Shown: positions 28,053 through 38,729, counted from the first letter of the stretch. The stretch is 64,000 nt of DNA from an uncultured Porphyromonadaceae bacterium (GCA_946187345.1 CAMHQD010000003.1:1-64000); one strand, 5' to 3'. Numbers and translations: made by a program. The notes: a model not told the origin generated them from the letters alone.

Positions 28053-30377
28053 TCACTTGATGAGTCTCACTTTGGCCACGGCGACAGGCTCGGTAGAGTC
28101 GTCGGGCGAGGCAAGCACGGTGTAAACGCCCGTAGGCAGGCGATTGCCCCGGCTGTCGCAACAGTCCCACAGGGCGGTGCCACCGTCGGCGGTGAGCGTG
28201 GCCACCGTCTGGCCCGCGGCGTTGACAATGGTCAACCGCGAGTCACGCATGAGTTTCTTGATCTCGACAAAACCGGTGAAGTCGGGACGAACCGGGTCGG
28301 GCGTGACGTAGGTGTTGTCATAGTTGTCGGCGGCGGCACTGGCTCCGATGTGGAACTCGGCCAAGCCGGCGTTGGTCATGACAAACATCGAGTTGCGCGT
28401 GGGGTGGTAGCACATGCGGTAAATCGTCGTGCTGGGCAGCATACTGTTCGACGGAGAGAACTGGGCGAGCACACGCTTGCAGTCACGGCTGACAACGGTC
28501 ACACCCTGGGTGGAGGTGCCAATCCAGTGGTTGCCGTCGCCGTCGACAGTCACACAGTTGACTTGAACGCCCGCCAGCAGATTGCCAACCGTGTTACCGT
28601 TGCTGTCGTACTGTTTCAGGCGGTTGACGTGGAAGTCGCTGTCAAAGGCGGTCGACGGGTCGAAGTAAATCACACCCTCGGCAACCCCGAACCACACATT
28701 GCCATCAAGGTCGCTGCTCAAGTCATAGGGGAAAGTCCAGGCAAAGGTGATGTTGTCCTGGTCAACAAAAGTCGAATAAGACGTATAGCGGTTGGTCGTC
28801 AGGTCGGCGTTGCTGTCCCAGAAAAAGACGGGTTCATTAAAGACACAACTCGACGCCACCTTGGTGTCGTTCTTGCCGATTGCCATCGACATGCGTTTGA
28901 AAGCCCCGCCCGCGATTTCGGGCTTGTCCGACAACACCAGGTCGCTCACCGGTATCACGTCCTTGGCAAGGTTTTCGGCGCTAATTGCCGCCACCGAGTT
29001 GGGGTCTGACGCGGAGCAGAGTGCGGCAAAGAAGTTGCCCTGCGAGTCAAGCGCCATGGCGCCGCGCCTGATGAATGCCGTGCCGCCGGTAGTCGTGTTG
29101 CTGAACGTCTGCGTCACCACGCCGTCCACCACATGATGGGTGCCGGCTCCGCCGCGGGTGCCGATGAAGTAGGATGACGGTTGTGACGGCACAAAGAGCA
29201 TATCGTAGGTGCCGCCGTTGCCGTCCGAGCGTCCCACAATAGTGCCGTTGCTCTTGCGCGGGGTGGCATTGGCCCACGTGGTGCCGTCAAAGTTGTAAAT
29301 CTCGATGTTGCCGTCATAGTCTACCGAGAGGATGGCGTTGTCGGTGGTGCGCGACACATAGAGTTTGTCCTCGTTGGGACTATAGGCCATCCACCACGCG
29401 CGGTTGCTGATACCAAGCGCGTTGGGCATGATATAGGCGGTGGAGCCCTTGGGGGTGATGCCGTTGGCCGAGAGCGTCCAGATGGTGCCGTCGCCATGCA
29501 CGGCCTGGCTGAACAACTGGCCGGTGCTCGACACCTTCACCGGAGTGGTGCCGTCGGCCGCCAAAGTGTAGTAGCACTTGTTGGCCTTGCAATTGATCAG
29601 GAAACCGTCGTGAGAGGCACGGCCGTTGTCGATTGTCATGCCGGTGACCATCTCGGTGAGCGTCGGCGTCCCGTCGGCAAACGCGCCGTGAAGAACTTTG
29701 GCGGTGCCCACGACGACGAAGTCGTTGTCTCCGGCCGGCAGGATCTTGCCGGCAACACTGCCCGTGACGTTGGACATCTGGCCCAGGCGGTCAATGTCGA
29801 GCGTGGCGTCGCCGTAGTAGAGCGTGGTGGACACTGACATGACGATGCGCGAGCCCACGACGTTCACCGAGGAAATGTTGCTGTAGATGATGTGCGACTT
29901 CACCTTGCTCAGTGTCGCCTCATCCACCACCACATAGCCAAAGGAGGTGGCGATGTAGATATTGCCGGCGGCAAAGTTAATGTCGTTCACCTTTTTGGAG
30001 GCGCTCGAGGTGTACACCAGGTCCTTGATGTCGGGGAAGTTGACAATCGAGCCGTCGGCGCGCACCAGGTCGATGTTGCAGTTGTCGTAGGCGATGGCCA
30101 TCACGTCACTCGCGTTGTCGTAACTCAATAACACGGGAGTGATGTCGTGCAGGCCGTTCTGCCGCGACATCTGCGCCACCTCGCCGCTGGTCTTGTCATA
30201 ACGGAACAAGCCGTTGCTCACGAGGAAGTAGACTTTCGTGGGCGTGTCGACGATGTCCTGGATGTTGCTGCCGGCAAACGAGGCATGCAGTTGCCACTCG
30301 CCGGTGAGTGATTGCGCCGCGCGAGCCGGCAACAGAGCCAGCAATGTCAGCACGATGGTTGTCAATATCTGTTTCAT
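28053..30377 (-). CDS. PorZ-like beta-propeller protein with T9SS-type C-terminal domain (paralogue)
   Basis: Same architecture as 25670-27967; GEWQLHASFAGSNIQDIVDTPTKVYFLVSNGLFRYDK, CTD VTPDPVRPDFTGFVEIKKL...GVYTVLAS. Confidence 0.75.
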   Translation of the reverse strand: MKQILTTIVLTLLALLPARAAQSLTGEWQLHASFAGSNIQDIVDTPTKVYFLVSNGLFRYDKTSGEVAQMSRQNGLHDITPVLLSYDNASDVMAIAYDNCNIDLVRADGSIVNFPDIKDLVYTSSASKKVNDINFAAGNIYIATSFGYVVVDEATLSKVKSHIIYSNISSVNVVGSRIVMSVSTTLYYGDATLDIDRLGQMSNVTGSVAGKILPAGDNDFVVVGTAKVLHGAFADGTPTLTEMVTGMTIDNGRASHDGFLINCKANKCYYTLAADGTTPVKVSSTGQLFSQAVHGDGTIWTLSANGITPKGSTAYIMPNALGISNRAWWMAYSPNEDKLYVSRTTDNAILSVDYDGNIEIYNFDGTTWANATPRKSNGTIVGRSDGNGGTYDMLFVPSQPSSYFIGTRGGAGTHHVVDGVVTQTFSNTTTGGTAFIRRGAMALDSQGNFFAALCSASDPNSVAAISAENLAKDVIPVSDLVLSDKPEIAGGAFKRMSMAIGKNDTKVASSCVFNEPVFFWDSNADLTTNRYTSYSTFVDQDNITFAWTFPYDLSSDLDGNVWFGVAEGVIYFDPSTAFDSDFHVNRLKQYDSNGNTVGNLLAGVQVNCVTVDGDGNHWIGTSTQGVTVVSRDCKRVLAQFSPSNSMLPSTTIYRMCYHPTRNSMFVMTNAGLAEFHIGASAAADNYDNTYVTPDPVRPDFTGFVEIKKLMRDSRLTIVNAAGQTVATLTADGGTALWDCCDSRGNRLPTGVYTVLASPDDSTEPVAVAKVRLIK

Positions 30378-30407
30378 GATTGCGATGTACTTTTTTGTTT
30401 CAACCTG

Positions 30408-30415
30408 CAAAGATA
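30408..30415 (-). promoter_or_regulatory. -7 element TATCTTTG (minus) upstream of PorZ-like gene
   Basis: caaagata on + strand, about 30 nt upstream of ATG. Confidence 0.6.
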
Positions 30416-30547
30416 ATAAAAAAATAACAAAGTAAAACAATTAAGAACAATAAAGTCAACAAAGGCAACTTATTGTCGCCATTTTTTTGCTTTTTGGGGT
30501 GTAACGAGAGACTTCGTGTCGCGGGGTGAGACGAATAGGGCGGTGAT

Positions 30548-30997
30548 TCAGAGATGGGTGGCGACGGTAGCGGTTTGTCCGGCGGTGGGGGTGAAGGTGA
30601 GCACAGCCCATTGTCCGGTGATTTGGCTATCAAAACGAATGGTGTGTGGGTAGCAGGTTGCTGTTTTAATGGTGGCACTGATGTCCATCGGTGTGGTTGT
30701 GGGTGAGTCGCCTCGTGCACCTTGTTTCTCTGTGATGGTGATGTTGGTGCCGGTGGTGGTGATGATGAGGTTGACGGTGTCGCCATCACTCATTGGCACG
30801 CCGCTGTGCCTGAGTTGAACCACGCCGTGGTCTACAGCGTTCAGGTGCAGTCGCGCGTCCACCCCGGCGGCAGGTGATGGCTCGCCCGCCACAATGACTG
30901 TGGTGGGTTGGTGCTGTCGTGGCGAGGCAAGCAGTAGCCATAATAACGCTATGGCTACCACTAATGCAATCACGCACACTTCGGTTGTCAGTTCCAT
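30548..30997 (-). CDS. Hypothetical single-TM protein
   Basis: 149 aa with N-terminal TM; no family recognised. Confidence 0.45.
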   Translation of the reverse strand: MELTTEVCVIALVVAIALLWLLLASPRQHQPTTVIVAGEPSPAAGVDARLHLNAVDHGVVQLRHSGVPMSDGDTVNLIITTTGTNITITEKQGARGDSPTTTPMDISATIKTATCYPHTIRFDSQITGQWAVLTFTPTAGQTATVATHL

Positions 30998-31006
30998 CGT
31001 TTATTC

Positions 31007-31197
31007 GTTGAGAGGTTGAGGGTTGAGGGGTTGAGCCTCGCGCTGGCGCACTCGGGGAGATTAGTTCTGTTGCTATTTGCGGTCACGCTGTAGGGACGAG
31101 GCTTGCCTCGTCCTTTGTCAGACCATACATTTATTCCCATTTGCGTCAGCAAATGGCTCAACCCCTCAACGATCAACCCCTCAACCATTAAACCCCT
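31007..31197 (-). repeat. Dispersed GTTGAG-type element, copy 2 (reverse)
   Basis: Reverse complement contains GGTTGAGCC, CCATTTGC-TGAC-GCAAATGG, GGGAATAAATGTATGGTCTG, CCCCGAG-GCG...AGGCTCAACCCCTCAA. Confidence 0.8.
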
Positions 31198-31204
31198 AAT
31201 CCGG

Positions 31205-32527
31205 TTAGAGGCGAGCCTGAATGGCGCGCGTGGCCTCCTCATAGCCCGGCTTTCCCAGCAGGGCAAACATATTCTTCTTGTAGGCCTCCACACCCGGCTG
31301 GTTGAACGGGTTCACGCCAAGCATATATCCGCTGATGCCGCAAGCCTTCTCAAAGAAGTAAATCAGTTGGCCGATGTAACGCTCCTTGAGGGCGGGCAGC
31401 GAAATGACGATATTGGGCACGCCGCCGTCCACATGGGCGATGCGAGTGCCTAATTCGGCCATTTTGTTCACTTGGTCAACACGCTTGCCGGCGATATAGT
31501 TCAGCCCGTCAAGGTCGTCGTCATCGCTGGGGATGACAACGGTAGCGGCCTGCTCGCCCACGGTGATGACGGTCTCAAAGATGGTGCGCTCACCGTCTTG
31601 AATCCACTGTCCCATGGAGTGCAGGTCGGTGGTGAAGTCAACGCTGGCCGGGAAGATTCCCTTGCCGTCCTTGCCCTCGCTCTCGCCGTAGAGTTGTTTC
31701 CACCACTCGGCCAGATTGTGCAGGCGCGGGCAGAAGTTGGCCAGAATCTCCACCTTCTTGCCTGCCTGATAAAGGGCGTTGCGCGTCTGGGCGTAGCAGA
31801 GCATCGGCTCGTCGTCGCCCTGCTCGATGTCGACAGCGCCGGCCACCAGTTCGGCGATGTCAAAGCCGGCCACGGCGATGGGCAGCAAGCCCACCGGGGT
31901 GAGCACGCTGAAGCGGCCGCCCACGTTGTCGGGGATGACATAGGTGGTATAGCCCTCCTGGGTGGCCAAACCACGCAGCGCGCCACGCGCCGCGTCGGTA
32001 ATGGCGATGATGTGGCCGGAGGCAAACTTGCGTCCCTGTTGACGCTCGAGTTGCTCCTTGAGCAGACGGAAAGCGATGGCCGGCTCAGTGGTGGTGCCGC
32101 TCTTGCTGATGACGATGATGCCAAACGGGTGGCCGTCCACCAAGTCCATCAACTCATGGATATAGTCCTCACCGATGTTGTTGCCGGCAAAGAGCACCTT
32201 CGGTCCTTCGATTTTCTTGTAGGCGGCAAACGAGTCGCTGAGCGCGTCGATGACAGCCTTGGCGCCGAGATAACTGCCGCCGATACCGATGGCCACCACA
32301 TACTCGCAGTCGCGTCGCAACTTGTCGGCCGTAGCCTGGATGTCATTGAGTTCGCCCTTGCTGATGCTTGAGGGCAGGTGAAGCCAACCGAGGAAGTCGT
32401 TGCCGGCACCATTGCCGTTGTCGAGGGTTGCGGCGGCGTCGAGGGCTTGTTGGCGCAGGGCATCGACGTCGGCCTTGCTGATGGCACCGCCCAGGGCGGC
32501 GCTGTTGTTGATGGAGATTGTTGCCAT
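31205..32527 (-). CDS. pgi: Glucose-6-phosphate isomerase
   Basis: [64 protein letters not shown]. Confidence 0.96.
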   Translation of the reverse strand: MATISINNSAALGGAISKADVDALRQQALDAAATLDNGNGAGNDFLGWLHLPSSISKGELNDIQATADKLRRDCEYVVAIGIGGSYLGAKAVIDALSDSFAAYKKIEGPKVLFAGNNIGEDYIHELMDLVDGHPFGIIVISKSGTTTEPAIAFRLLKEQLERQQGRKFASGHIIAITDAARGALRGLATQEGYTTYVIPDNVGGRFSVLTPVGLLPIAVAGFDIAELVAGAVDIEQGDDEPMLCYAQTRNALYQAGKKVEILANFCPRLHNLAEWWKQLYGESEGKDGKGIFPASVDFTTDLHSMGQWIQDGERTIFETVITVGEQAATVVIPSDDDDLDGLNYIAGKRVDQVNKMAELGTRIAHVDGGVPNIVISLPALKERYIGQLIYFFEKACGISGYMLGVNPFNQPGVEAYKKNMFALLGKPGYEEATRAIQARL

Positions 32528-32563
32528 ATTAGTTCGTTTTATGTGTTCTTTTATTTCAACCTG

Positions 32564-32571
32564 CAAAATTA
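32564..32571 (-). promoter_or_regulatory. -7 element TAATTTTG (minus) upstream of pgi
   Basis: caaaatta on + strand, 37 nt upstream of pgi ATG. Confidence 0.6.
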
Positions 32572-32624
32572 GTAAAAAAGTGCGAAATGAGTGGCCTTTT
32601 GAAAGAGTTTTCAAATCGGTCGCG

Positions 32625-33527
32625 TTATTCGTATTGCTTGAGTGCGCGTCGCAGGTCGTCGGCCATCATGGTGCGTAACTCGAGTGGAGCGATGACTTCG
32701 ATGTTAGAGCCGTGGCTCAGGAGTTCCTCGCGCAGGTCGTAGGTGATGCACATATGGTAGCGGAAAATGCTGCAGCCATCCTGCAGTTGCTCTTGCTGGC
32801 TGTGGTGCAGCGGCAGGGCCCGGAAGTACTTGGCTTGGGTGGGTTCAACCTTGAGCACGATGTCTCGAGGCTCGCTACGGCTGGTGGTGATGCCGAAGTA
32901 GTTGGCGAAAAATCGGTCGGGATCAAAGCCCTCGGGCATGGTGAACTCGCGATCGGTAATCACGAGTTCTCGCATACGGTCCAGTGCGTAGGTTTTAATG
33001 CGTTGGTCGGCAATGTGCATACCAATAACGTACCACTTCTGCTTGAAGATTTTCACAAAATATGGCTCGATGAGTACTCCGTCGGTGCCCACACTGCGGG
33101 TGTAACTGCGATAGGCGAAGCGGATGCACCGGTCGCGCTTCATGGCATCTATGACCACTGGCAGATGGTCGCGTGCGCTCGGCACCGGCTCGAGGACGAT
33201 GCGGTCGGCCAGGTCGCGCGAGTCGGTGAGCATGCCGCTGAGGGCCATCGAGTCCACGAGCCATTCGTGCAGGCTCGTCGCGTCGCCGCCGCGTTGTTGC
33301 TCAATGTAGAACTCACGCGTGGTCTTGTCACACACTATGTCAATTCCAAACATTTCTTCGATGGCGTTGCGCCACGTGAAGAACGTGCGCCGCGGCAGCG
33401 GTTTGCCTTCGCTCAACGACGACTGTAGCCACAACTCGTCAATGCGCTCATGGCTAAGCCGTCCGTAGCGTCCCAGCGTGTCCACCAGCCACACATATTT
33501 GTTGACAGTATTACGTATCATCGTCAC
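32625..33527 (-). CDS. WYL-domain transcriptional regulator
   Basis: N-terminal wHTH ([16 protein letters not shown]), WYL-like region [25 protein letters not shown]. Confidence 0.88.
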   Translation of the reverse strand: MTMIRNTVNKYVWLVDTLGRYGRLSHERIDELWLQSSLSEGKPLPRRTFFTWRNAIEEMFGIDIVCDKTTREFYIEQQRGGDATSLHEWLVDSMALSGMLTDSRDLADRIVLEPVPSARDHLPVVIDAMKRDRCIRFAYRSYTRSVGTDGVLIEPYFVKIFKQKWYVIGMHIADQRIKTYALDRMRELVITDREFTMPEGFDPDRFFANYFGITTSRSEPRDIVLKVEPTQAKYFRALPLHHSQQEQLQDGCSIFRYHMCITYDLREELLSHGSNIEVIAPLELRTMMADDLRRALKQYE

Positions 33528-33590
33528 CTACAGACTTATACATTATATAACCAAACCATCAAATTTTATTTCCACGCAATTTTTCCGGAT

Positions 33591-33700
33591 TAATAGCGTG
33601 CCGTAACTCGATTTTTTTACCACTTACGGCACACTATTCTGGTGCTAATAGTGTGCCGTAACTCGATTTTTTTACCACTTGCGGCACGTTATTCGGGTCG
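33591..33700. repeat. 55-bp tandem duplication, each unit with internal hairpin
   Basis: TAATAGYGTGCCGTAACTCGATTTTTTTACCACTTRCGGCAC at 33591 and 33646; overlaps symporter stop. Confidence 0.9.
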
Positions 33701-35140
33701 GCGGCATAGTGCCAGGCCAATCATGGTGAGGGCGGCGTTGAGCAGCAGCAGTTCGAAGCCGATGGTGTAGTCAAACTGCTCCTTGAGCCACCACTGGATG
33801 GCATAACTGAGCACCGGCGCGGCGACGCACACCGCGGGCACCAGCCGGTCGCGCACCGGGCCACGGAACATCATGCCGTAGGCAAACAGGCCGAGGATTG
33901 GGCCGTAGGTGTAACTGGCAATCGAATAGACCGCGCTGATAGCGTCCTGGTCGCTGATGGCATAGAACACGAGAATCACAAGACCCATACACACCGCCAT
34001 GCCGATGTGCACCACGCGCCGCGTGCGGGCCAGCCGACGGTCGTCGTTCTGCTTGTCGGTGCCGAGGATGTCGACCGTAAACGAGGTCGTCAGGGCCGTC
34101 AACGCCGAGCCGGCCGCGCTATAGGCCGCGCTCACCAATCCCAGAATGAACAGCACGCCCACAACCACAGGCACCGGACCGCCACTGAAAGCAACCAGGC
34201 CAAAGAGTTCGTCGGTCTTGTCGGGCACGACAAAGCCCGCCTGGCGCGTGTAGAGCACTAATAGCGTGCCTAAAACAAGGAAAAGCCCAACTACAAACAC
34301 CTGCACGATGCCGCTCACGATAAGGCCCTTCTTGCTCTCGTCAACGTTCTTGCTGGCCAACGTGCGCTGCATCAAGTCCTGGTCGAGGCCGGTGGTGGCG
34401 ATGACCATAAAGATGCCGGCCACAAACTGCTTCCAGAAGTAGGTGCCCTCTTTGGGATTGTCAAAGAAGAAGATGCGCGACGTGTCGTCGGCCGCCACCG
34501 CGCCGCACAACTCGCCCACGCCATATCCCAGCGCGCGTGCGATAAACACGATGCAGAGCACCACGCTCATGATCAGGCAGAAACTCTTCAGCGTGTCAGT
34601 CCAAATCACCGTCTTCACGCCGCCCTGCAGCGTGTAGAGGAAAATCAAGGCGATGGTGGCTATCACGTTCACCACAAACGGGATGTGTAGCGGGCCGAAC
34701 ACCAGCAACTGCAACGTGACGCACACCACATAGAACCTGACGGCCGCGCCCAGCATCTTGCTGATGAAGAAGAACCACGCGCCCGTGCGGTGAGTCCCTT
34801 GGCCGAAACGTTGCTCGAGGTAACCGTAGATGGATACCAGGTTGCGCTTGAAGAAGAGCGGCATCAGCACATAAGCAATCACAAAGTAGCCCACGACAAA
34901 GCCCAGCACCATCTGCATGTAACTGAAACTCTTGACGGCCACCTGGCCGGGCACGCTCACGAAGGTCACTCCCGAGATGGGAGCGCCAATCATCGCGATG
35001 GCCACGATGAACCACGGTGCCTGGCGGCCGCCGGTGAGTGCCGTGCGGTCGTCGCTGCCGCGCGAGGCCAACCACGAGATAAGAAACAACACGGCAAAGT
35101 AGCCGATAATCGTCAATAAAACAATAACTGGTGTTGACAT
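33689..35140 (-). CDS. Sodium:solute symporter family transporter
   Basis: About 13 TM segments; GAPISGVTFVSVPGQVA, QVFVVGLFLVLGTLLVLYTR. Confidence 0.88.
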   Translation of the reverse strand: MSTPVIVLLTIIGYFAVLFLISWLASRGSDDRTALTGGRQAPWFIVAIAMIGAPISGVTFVSVPGQVAVKSFSYMQMVLGFVVGYFVIAYVLMPLFFKRNLVSIYGYLEQRFGQGTHRTGAWFFFISKMLGAAVRFYVVCVTLQLLVFGPLHIPFVVNVIATIALIFLYTLQGGVKTVIWTDTLKSFCLIMSVVLCIVFIARALGYGVGELCGAVAADDTSRIFFFDNPKEGTYFWKQFVAGIFMVIATTGLDQDLMQRTLASKNVDESKKGLIVSGIVQVFVVGLFLVLGTLLVLYTRQAGFVVPDKTDELFGLVAFSGGPVPVVVGVLFILGLVSAAYSAAGSALTALTTSFTVDILGTDKQNDDRRLARTRRVVHIGMAVCMGLVILVFYAISDQDAISAVYSIASYTYGPILGLFAYGMMFRGPVRDRLVPAVCVAAPVLSYAIQWWLKEQFDYTIGFELLLLNAALTMIGLALCRRPE

Positions 35141-35301
35141 TGTTCTATCCGTTTGTAGGAATAAAGTAAGAGTCCGCTGTAAAAAGTTGCTGATCTGTTT
35201 TAAACACGAATTACCATGAATTATCCATGAATTTTTATTCTGAATATTGTCGGTTTTATAAATAATTTATGGAAATTCATGTTAAAAAATTTTGCTGACA
35301 T

Positions 35302-36537
35302 TTACTCCGGGTAGAGGAGGTAGGGGCGGCGTTGGGCGCGGAAGGTCTCGACCTCGGCGGCCCAGGTGGCCTTGATGTCGGCGGGGCTCATGCCGGCCAC
35401 AATCATCTTGCGCACCGCCTCTGTGCCCATCAGTTTGTCGAAGAACTTGGTGAAGAACTGCTCGCCGCGGCCGAGGTTGCGATAGGCGTTGACGACGTAC
35501 TCGAGGTTGACGCCCATGGCGATGGCCTCCTCGTCGCTGATGCCGCTCAGGTCCACGCCGTGGCACAACTTGTCGAGTTGCGGCGGGTTTTTGGCTCCGG
35601 GCACGCTGCGCGGCGTGAACGAGTAACTATAGCCCACCATATCGGGGTGTCCGTACTGCTGGAACGGTTTGTCGGTGCCGCGCCCCAGGCTGACGTCGGT
35701 GCCCTCGAAGTAGCACGTGCTCGGGTAGAGGTAGATTGACGTCATGTTGGGCAGGTTGGGCGACGGTGCCACCGGCAGGCGGTAGCGCGTCTGATGGGTG
35801 TAACCCTTGCAGGGAATGACGGTGAGGTTTTTCACCTGCAGGTTGTCCTTGAGCCAGTGCTCGCCGTTGGCCATCAACGCGATCTCGCCCAGCGTCATGC
35901 CGTGCACTGTGGGTATTGGCAACCGGCCCACGCCCGAGCGCAGCCGCATGTCTAAAACAGGGCCGTCCACCGTCATGCCGTTGGGGTTGGGACGGTCGAG
36001 CACAACGACGTCCTTGCCGGCGGCGGCGCAAGCCTCCATCAGGTTGATCATCGTCACATAGTAGGTGTAGTAACGCAGCCCAACGTCTTGGATATCAACC
36101 ACGAGCACGTCAAAGGCGGCCATTGTCTCGGGGCTCGGCCCGGGGCGCTTGCCGTCGTAGAGCGACGCGATGGGGATGCCCGTGACCGGGTCAACGCTGC
36201 TGCTGACGTGCTCGCCGGCGTCCGCCGTGCCGCGGAAGCCGTGCTCCGGCGAGAAGATTGTCGTCACCTTCAGGCCCTTGAAGAGCATCAAGTCCAGCGT
36301 GTGAACGGGTTTGCCGGTGTGGTCCCAGCCCACGATGCCCGTCTGGTTGCTCAGCAGCGCGATGCGCTTGCCGTTCAGCAGGCTGACGTAGCGGTCAGGC
36401 TGCTGTGCGCCGGTCATCACCGTGGTGGCAGGGTCCAGCGACCGGCGCGTGGCCGCCATCTCCGGCGTGAGTGCCGGCGGCGTGGCAAACGCGATAAGCG
36501 CCACAGCGGCAGCAATAAATGAGAATACTCGTTTCAT
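35302..36537 (-). CDS. DUF1343 family protein (NamZ-like exo-beta-N-acetylmuramidase)
   Basis: ALLSNQTGIVGWDHTGKPVHTLDLM, FSPEHGFRGTADAGEHVSSSVDPVTGIPIASLYD, VDIQDVGLRYYTYYVTM, GRGTDKPFQ. Confidence 0.92.
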   Translation of the reverse strand: MKRVFSFIAAAVALIAFATPPALTPEMAATRRSLDPATTVMTGAQQPDRYVSLLNGKRIALLSNQTGIVGWDHTGKPVHTLDLMLFKGLKVTTIFSPEHGFRGTADAGEHVSSSVDPVTGIPIASLYDGKRPGPSPETMAAFDVLVVDIQDVGLRYYTYYVTMINLMEACAAAGKDVVVLDRPNPNGMTVDGPVLDMRLRSGVGRLPIPTVHGMTLGEIALMANGEHWLKDNLQVKNLTVIPCKGYTHQTRYRLPVAPSPNLPNMTSIYLYPSTCYFEGTDVSLGRGTDKPFQQYGHPDMVGYSYSFTPRSVPGAKNPPQLDKLCHGVDLSGISDEEAIAMGVNLEYVVNAYRNLGRGEQFFTKFFDKLMGTEAVRKMIVAGMSPADIKATWAAEVETFRAQRRPYLLYPE

Positions 36538-36661
36538 TTTGGCTAAAGGATTATCCTCCCCCCGCCCCTCCTAAAAGAGTGGGAGGCTTGCTGTTGTTTT
36601 AGGAGAGAAATATGAGAAATATGAGAACCAGACACCCTTCCTTATAAGATGGGTAGGGGGG

Positions 36662-37222
36662 TTACACGGTGAGGATTTCTTTCTCCTTGGCGGCAAAGAG
36701 TTCGTCAATCTTCTTCATGTACTTGTCGTGGAGTTTCTGGACGCGCTCCTCGCCGTCCTTGGCCACGTCCTCACTCATGCCGGCCTTGGTGGCCTTCTTG
36801 AGGCCGTCGATGCAGTCGCGGCGCGCGTTGCGCACGCTCACGCGGGCCTTCTCGGCCTCGGCCTTGCTGTCGCGCACGAGTTGCTTGCGGCGGTCCTCGG
36901 TCAGCGGCGGAATGTTCAGGCGAATCATCTCGCCGTTGCTCTCGGGCATGATGCCGATGTTGCTGTCGATGATTGCCTTCTCAATCACGCGGAACATGTT
37001 CTTTTCCCACGGCGTGATGGCGATGGTGCGCTGGTCGGGCAGGCTGATGTTGGCGACGTTGCTCAGCGGCACCTTGCTGCCGTAGTACTCGACGCGGATG
37101 GGGTCGAGGATTTTCACGTTGGCCTTGCCGGCACGGATGTGGGCCAGGCTGTCGTCGAGGAAGGCGATGGCCTCCTCCATGCGGTCGCGCGCGGCGTCCA
37201 GGAATTGATTCAAGTCGTTCAT
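36662..37222 (-). CDS. frr: Ribosome recycling factor
   Basis: AIAFLDDSLAHIRAGKANVKILDPIRVEYYGSKVPLSNVANIS; start at MNDLNQF inside the longer tracked ORF. Confidence 0.97.
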   Translation of the reverse strand: MNDLNQFLDAARDRMEEAIAFLDDSLAHIRAGKANVKILDPIRVEYYGSKVPLSNVANISLPDQRTIAITPWEKNMFRVIEKAIIDSNIGIMPESNGEMIRLNIPPLTEDRRKQLVRDSKAEAEKARVSVRNARRDCIDGLKKATKAGMSEDVAKDGEERVQKLHDKYMKKIDELFAAKEKEILTV

Positions 37223-37233
37223 AGTGTTATTTA

Positions 37234-37316
37234 GTCGTTTTGTCGTTAGTTGATAGTCGTTAGTTGAGGGGGACAGCCACAATGTGGCCGCACACCGGAC
37301 GCGTTGAGGACGGGAA
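37234..37316 (-). repeat. TTAGTCG-heptad / CAGCCAC-hairpin element
   Basis: GTCGTTA GTTGATA GTCGTTA GTTGAGG then ACAGCCACAATGTGGCCGCACACCGGACGCGT; aligns with 18290-18360. Confidence 0.8.
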
Positions 37317-38729
37317 TCAGGCCTCCATATATGCCTCCACGTCGTCGGCGCGGTAGGGGATGCGATCCTGCTCGCCGGTGATGTAGCGGCAGCCGTCGGC
37401 GGTGATGAGGATGTCATCCTCGATGCGTATGCCGCCAAAGTCCTTGTAGGTTTCCAACCGGTCAAAGTCGAGCCACTCGGCGCAGTGTCCGCTCTTGCGC
37501 CAGTTGTCGATGAGGGCGGGAATGAAGTAGATGCCCGGCTCGTCGGTGACCACAAAGCCTTCTTGCAGGCGGCGTCCCAAGCGCAGCGAGCCGAGGCCGA
37601 ACTGCGTGCTGGGCTGCACCTCGTCGTCGTAGCCGAGGTAGCGCTGGCCCAGTGCCTCCATGTCGTGGACGTCCAGGCCCATCATGTGTCCCAGGCCGTG
37701 GGGCAGGAACATGGCGTGGGCTCCGGCTGCCACCGCCTCGTCCACATCGCCGCGCATGAGACCCAGTTCTTTGAGGCGGGTGGCCATCAGGCGGCAGACG
37801 CTCAAGTGGACATCCATCCACTTCACGCCAGGCTTGGCGACCTGCAGGGTGTGGTCGTGGCACTCGACCACGATGTCGTAGATCTCGCGCTGGCGAGTGG
37901 TGTAGCGGCCGTTGATGGGCACCGTGCGCGTGTTGTCGCTGCAATAGTTGTGGATGGTCTCGACACCGGCGTCACACAGGGCGAGGCGGCCCGCCTCGAG
38001 CGGCTGCATGGTGGGCATGCCGTGCATAATCTCGCCGTGCTGGGTGAAGATGGTGGGGAAACTGGGTATCAGTCCGTAACTATGGGCCGTGCCGTCCACC
38101 ACGCCGCCCACAAACTTCTCGGTCACGCCCGGCTTAATCGCCCGCATCGCGGCCGTGTGCATCAGGTAGCCGATGTGTCCGGCGCGCTCGAGTTCCTCAA
38201 TCTCTTGTGGCTCCTTGACGCTGCGCATCTTGATGACGGCCATGCGCAGCGGCATCGACACCGCCTCCTCCTGCTCCTTGCCCGGGTGCAGGCCCAGCAA
38301 GTCCATGAGCATAATCATGATGTCATGGCGGTAGGGCGGCAGGAAGTGTATGGGGCGGCCCAGGGAGCGTGCCTGGCGGCACACGTCGTCGAGGTGACGC
38401 ATGGGCGCGCTGCCGGCGATGCCCGAGGCCGCGGCCATATCGGCCACGCTTTCCACGCTGCCATACCAGATGATGTCGTCGATGTCGATGTCGTCGCCGT
38501 AGAGAACCTCGCGGCCGGTGTCCAAGTCAATCAACAGGGCGAGGCCCTCGCGGTTGAGGCCGGTGTAGTAGAGGAAAGTGGAGTCCTGCCGCATGGCGTA
38601 GTACTCGTTGGCGGGGTAGTTGCAGGGCGAGAGGTTGTTGCCGGGCAGCACGATGATGCCGTGCTCGCCCTTCATCAGTTCCACGAGCCGCTCGCGGCGC
38701 GCTGTATAAGTCTCTTTACTGAAAAGCAT
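37317..38729 (-). CDS. Xaa-Pro aminopeptidase (M24B)
   Basis: N-terminal aminopeptidase P domain; HGLGHMMGLDVHD, VTDEPGIYFIP. Confidence 0.94.
   Translation of the reverse strand: MLFSKETYTARRERLVELMKGEHGIIVLPGNNLSPCNYPANEYYAMRQDSTFLYYTGLNREGLALLIDLDTGREVLYGDDIDIDDIIWYGSVESVADMAAASGIAGSAPMRHLDDVCRQARSLGRPIHFLPPYRHDIMIMLMDLLGLHPGKEQEEAVSMPLRMAVIKMRSVKEPQEIEELERAGHIGYLMHTAAMRAIKPGVTEKFVGGVVDGTAHSYGLIPSFPTIFTQHGEIMHGMPTMQPLEAGRLALCDAGVETIHNYCSDNTRTVPINGRYTTRQREIYDIVVECHDHTLQVAKPGVKWMDVHLSVCRLMATRLKELGLMRGDVDEAVAAGAHAMFLPHGLGHMMGLDVHDMEALGQRYLGYDDEVQPSTQFGLGSLRLGRRLQEGFVVTDEPGIYFIPALIDNWRKSGHCAEWLDFDRLETYKDFGGIRIEDDILITADGCRYITGEQDRIPYRADDVEAYMEA

Noticed and set aside
36662-37555. Single 297-aa ORF including frr
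   Set aside because: First about 110 residues are out-of-family read-through over the spacer and the antisense-frame end of pepP; RRF starts at 37222 (MNDLNQF).
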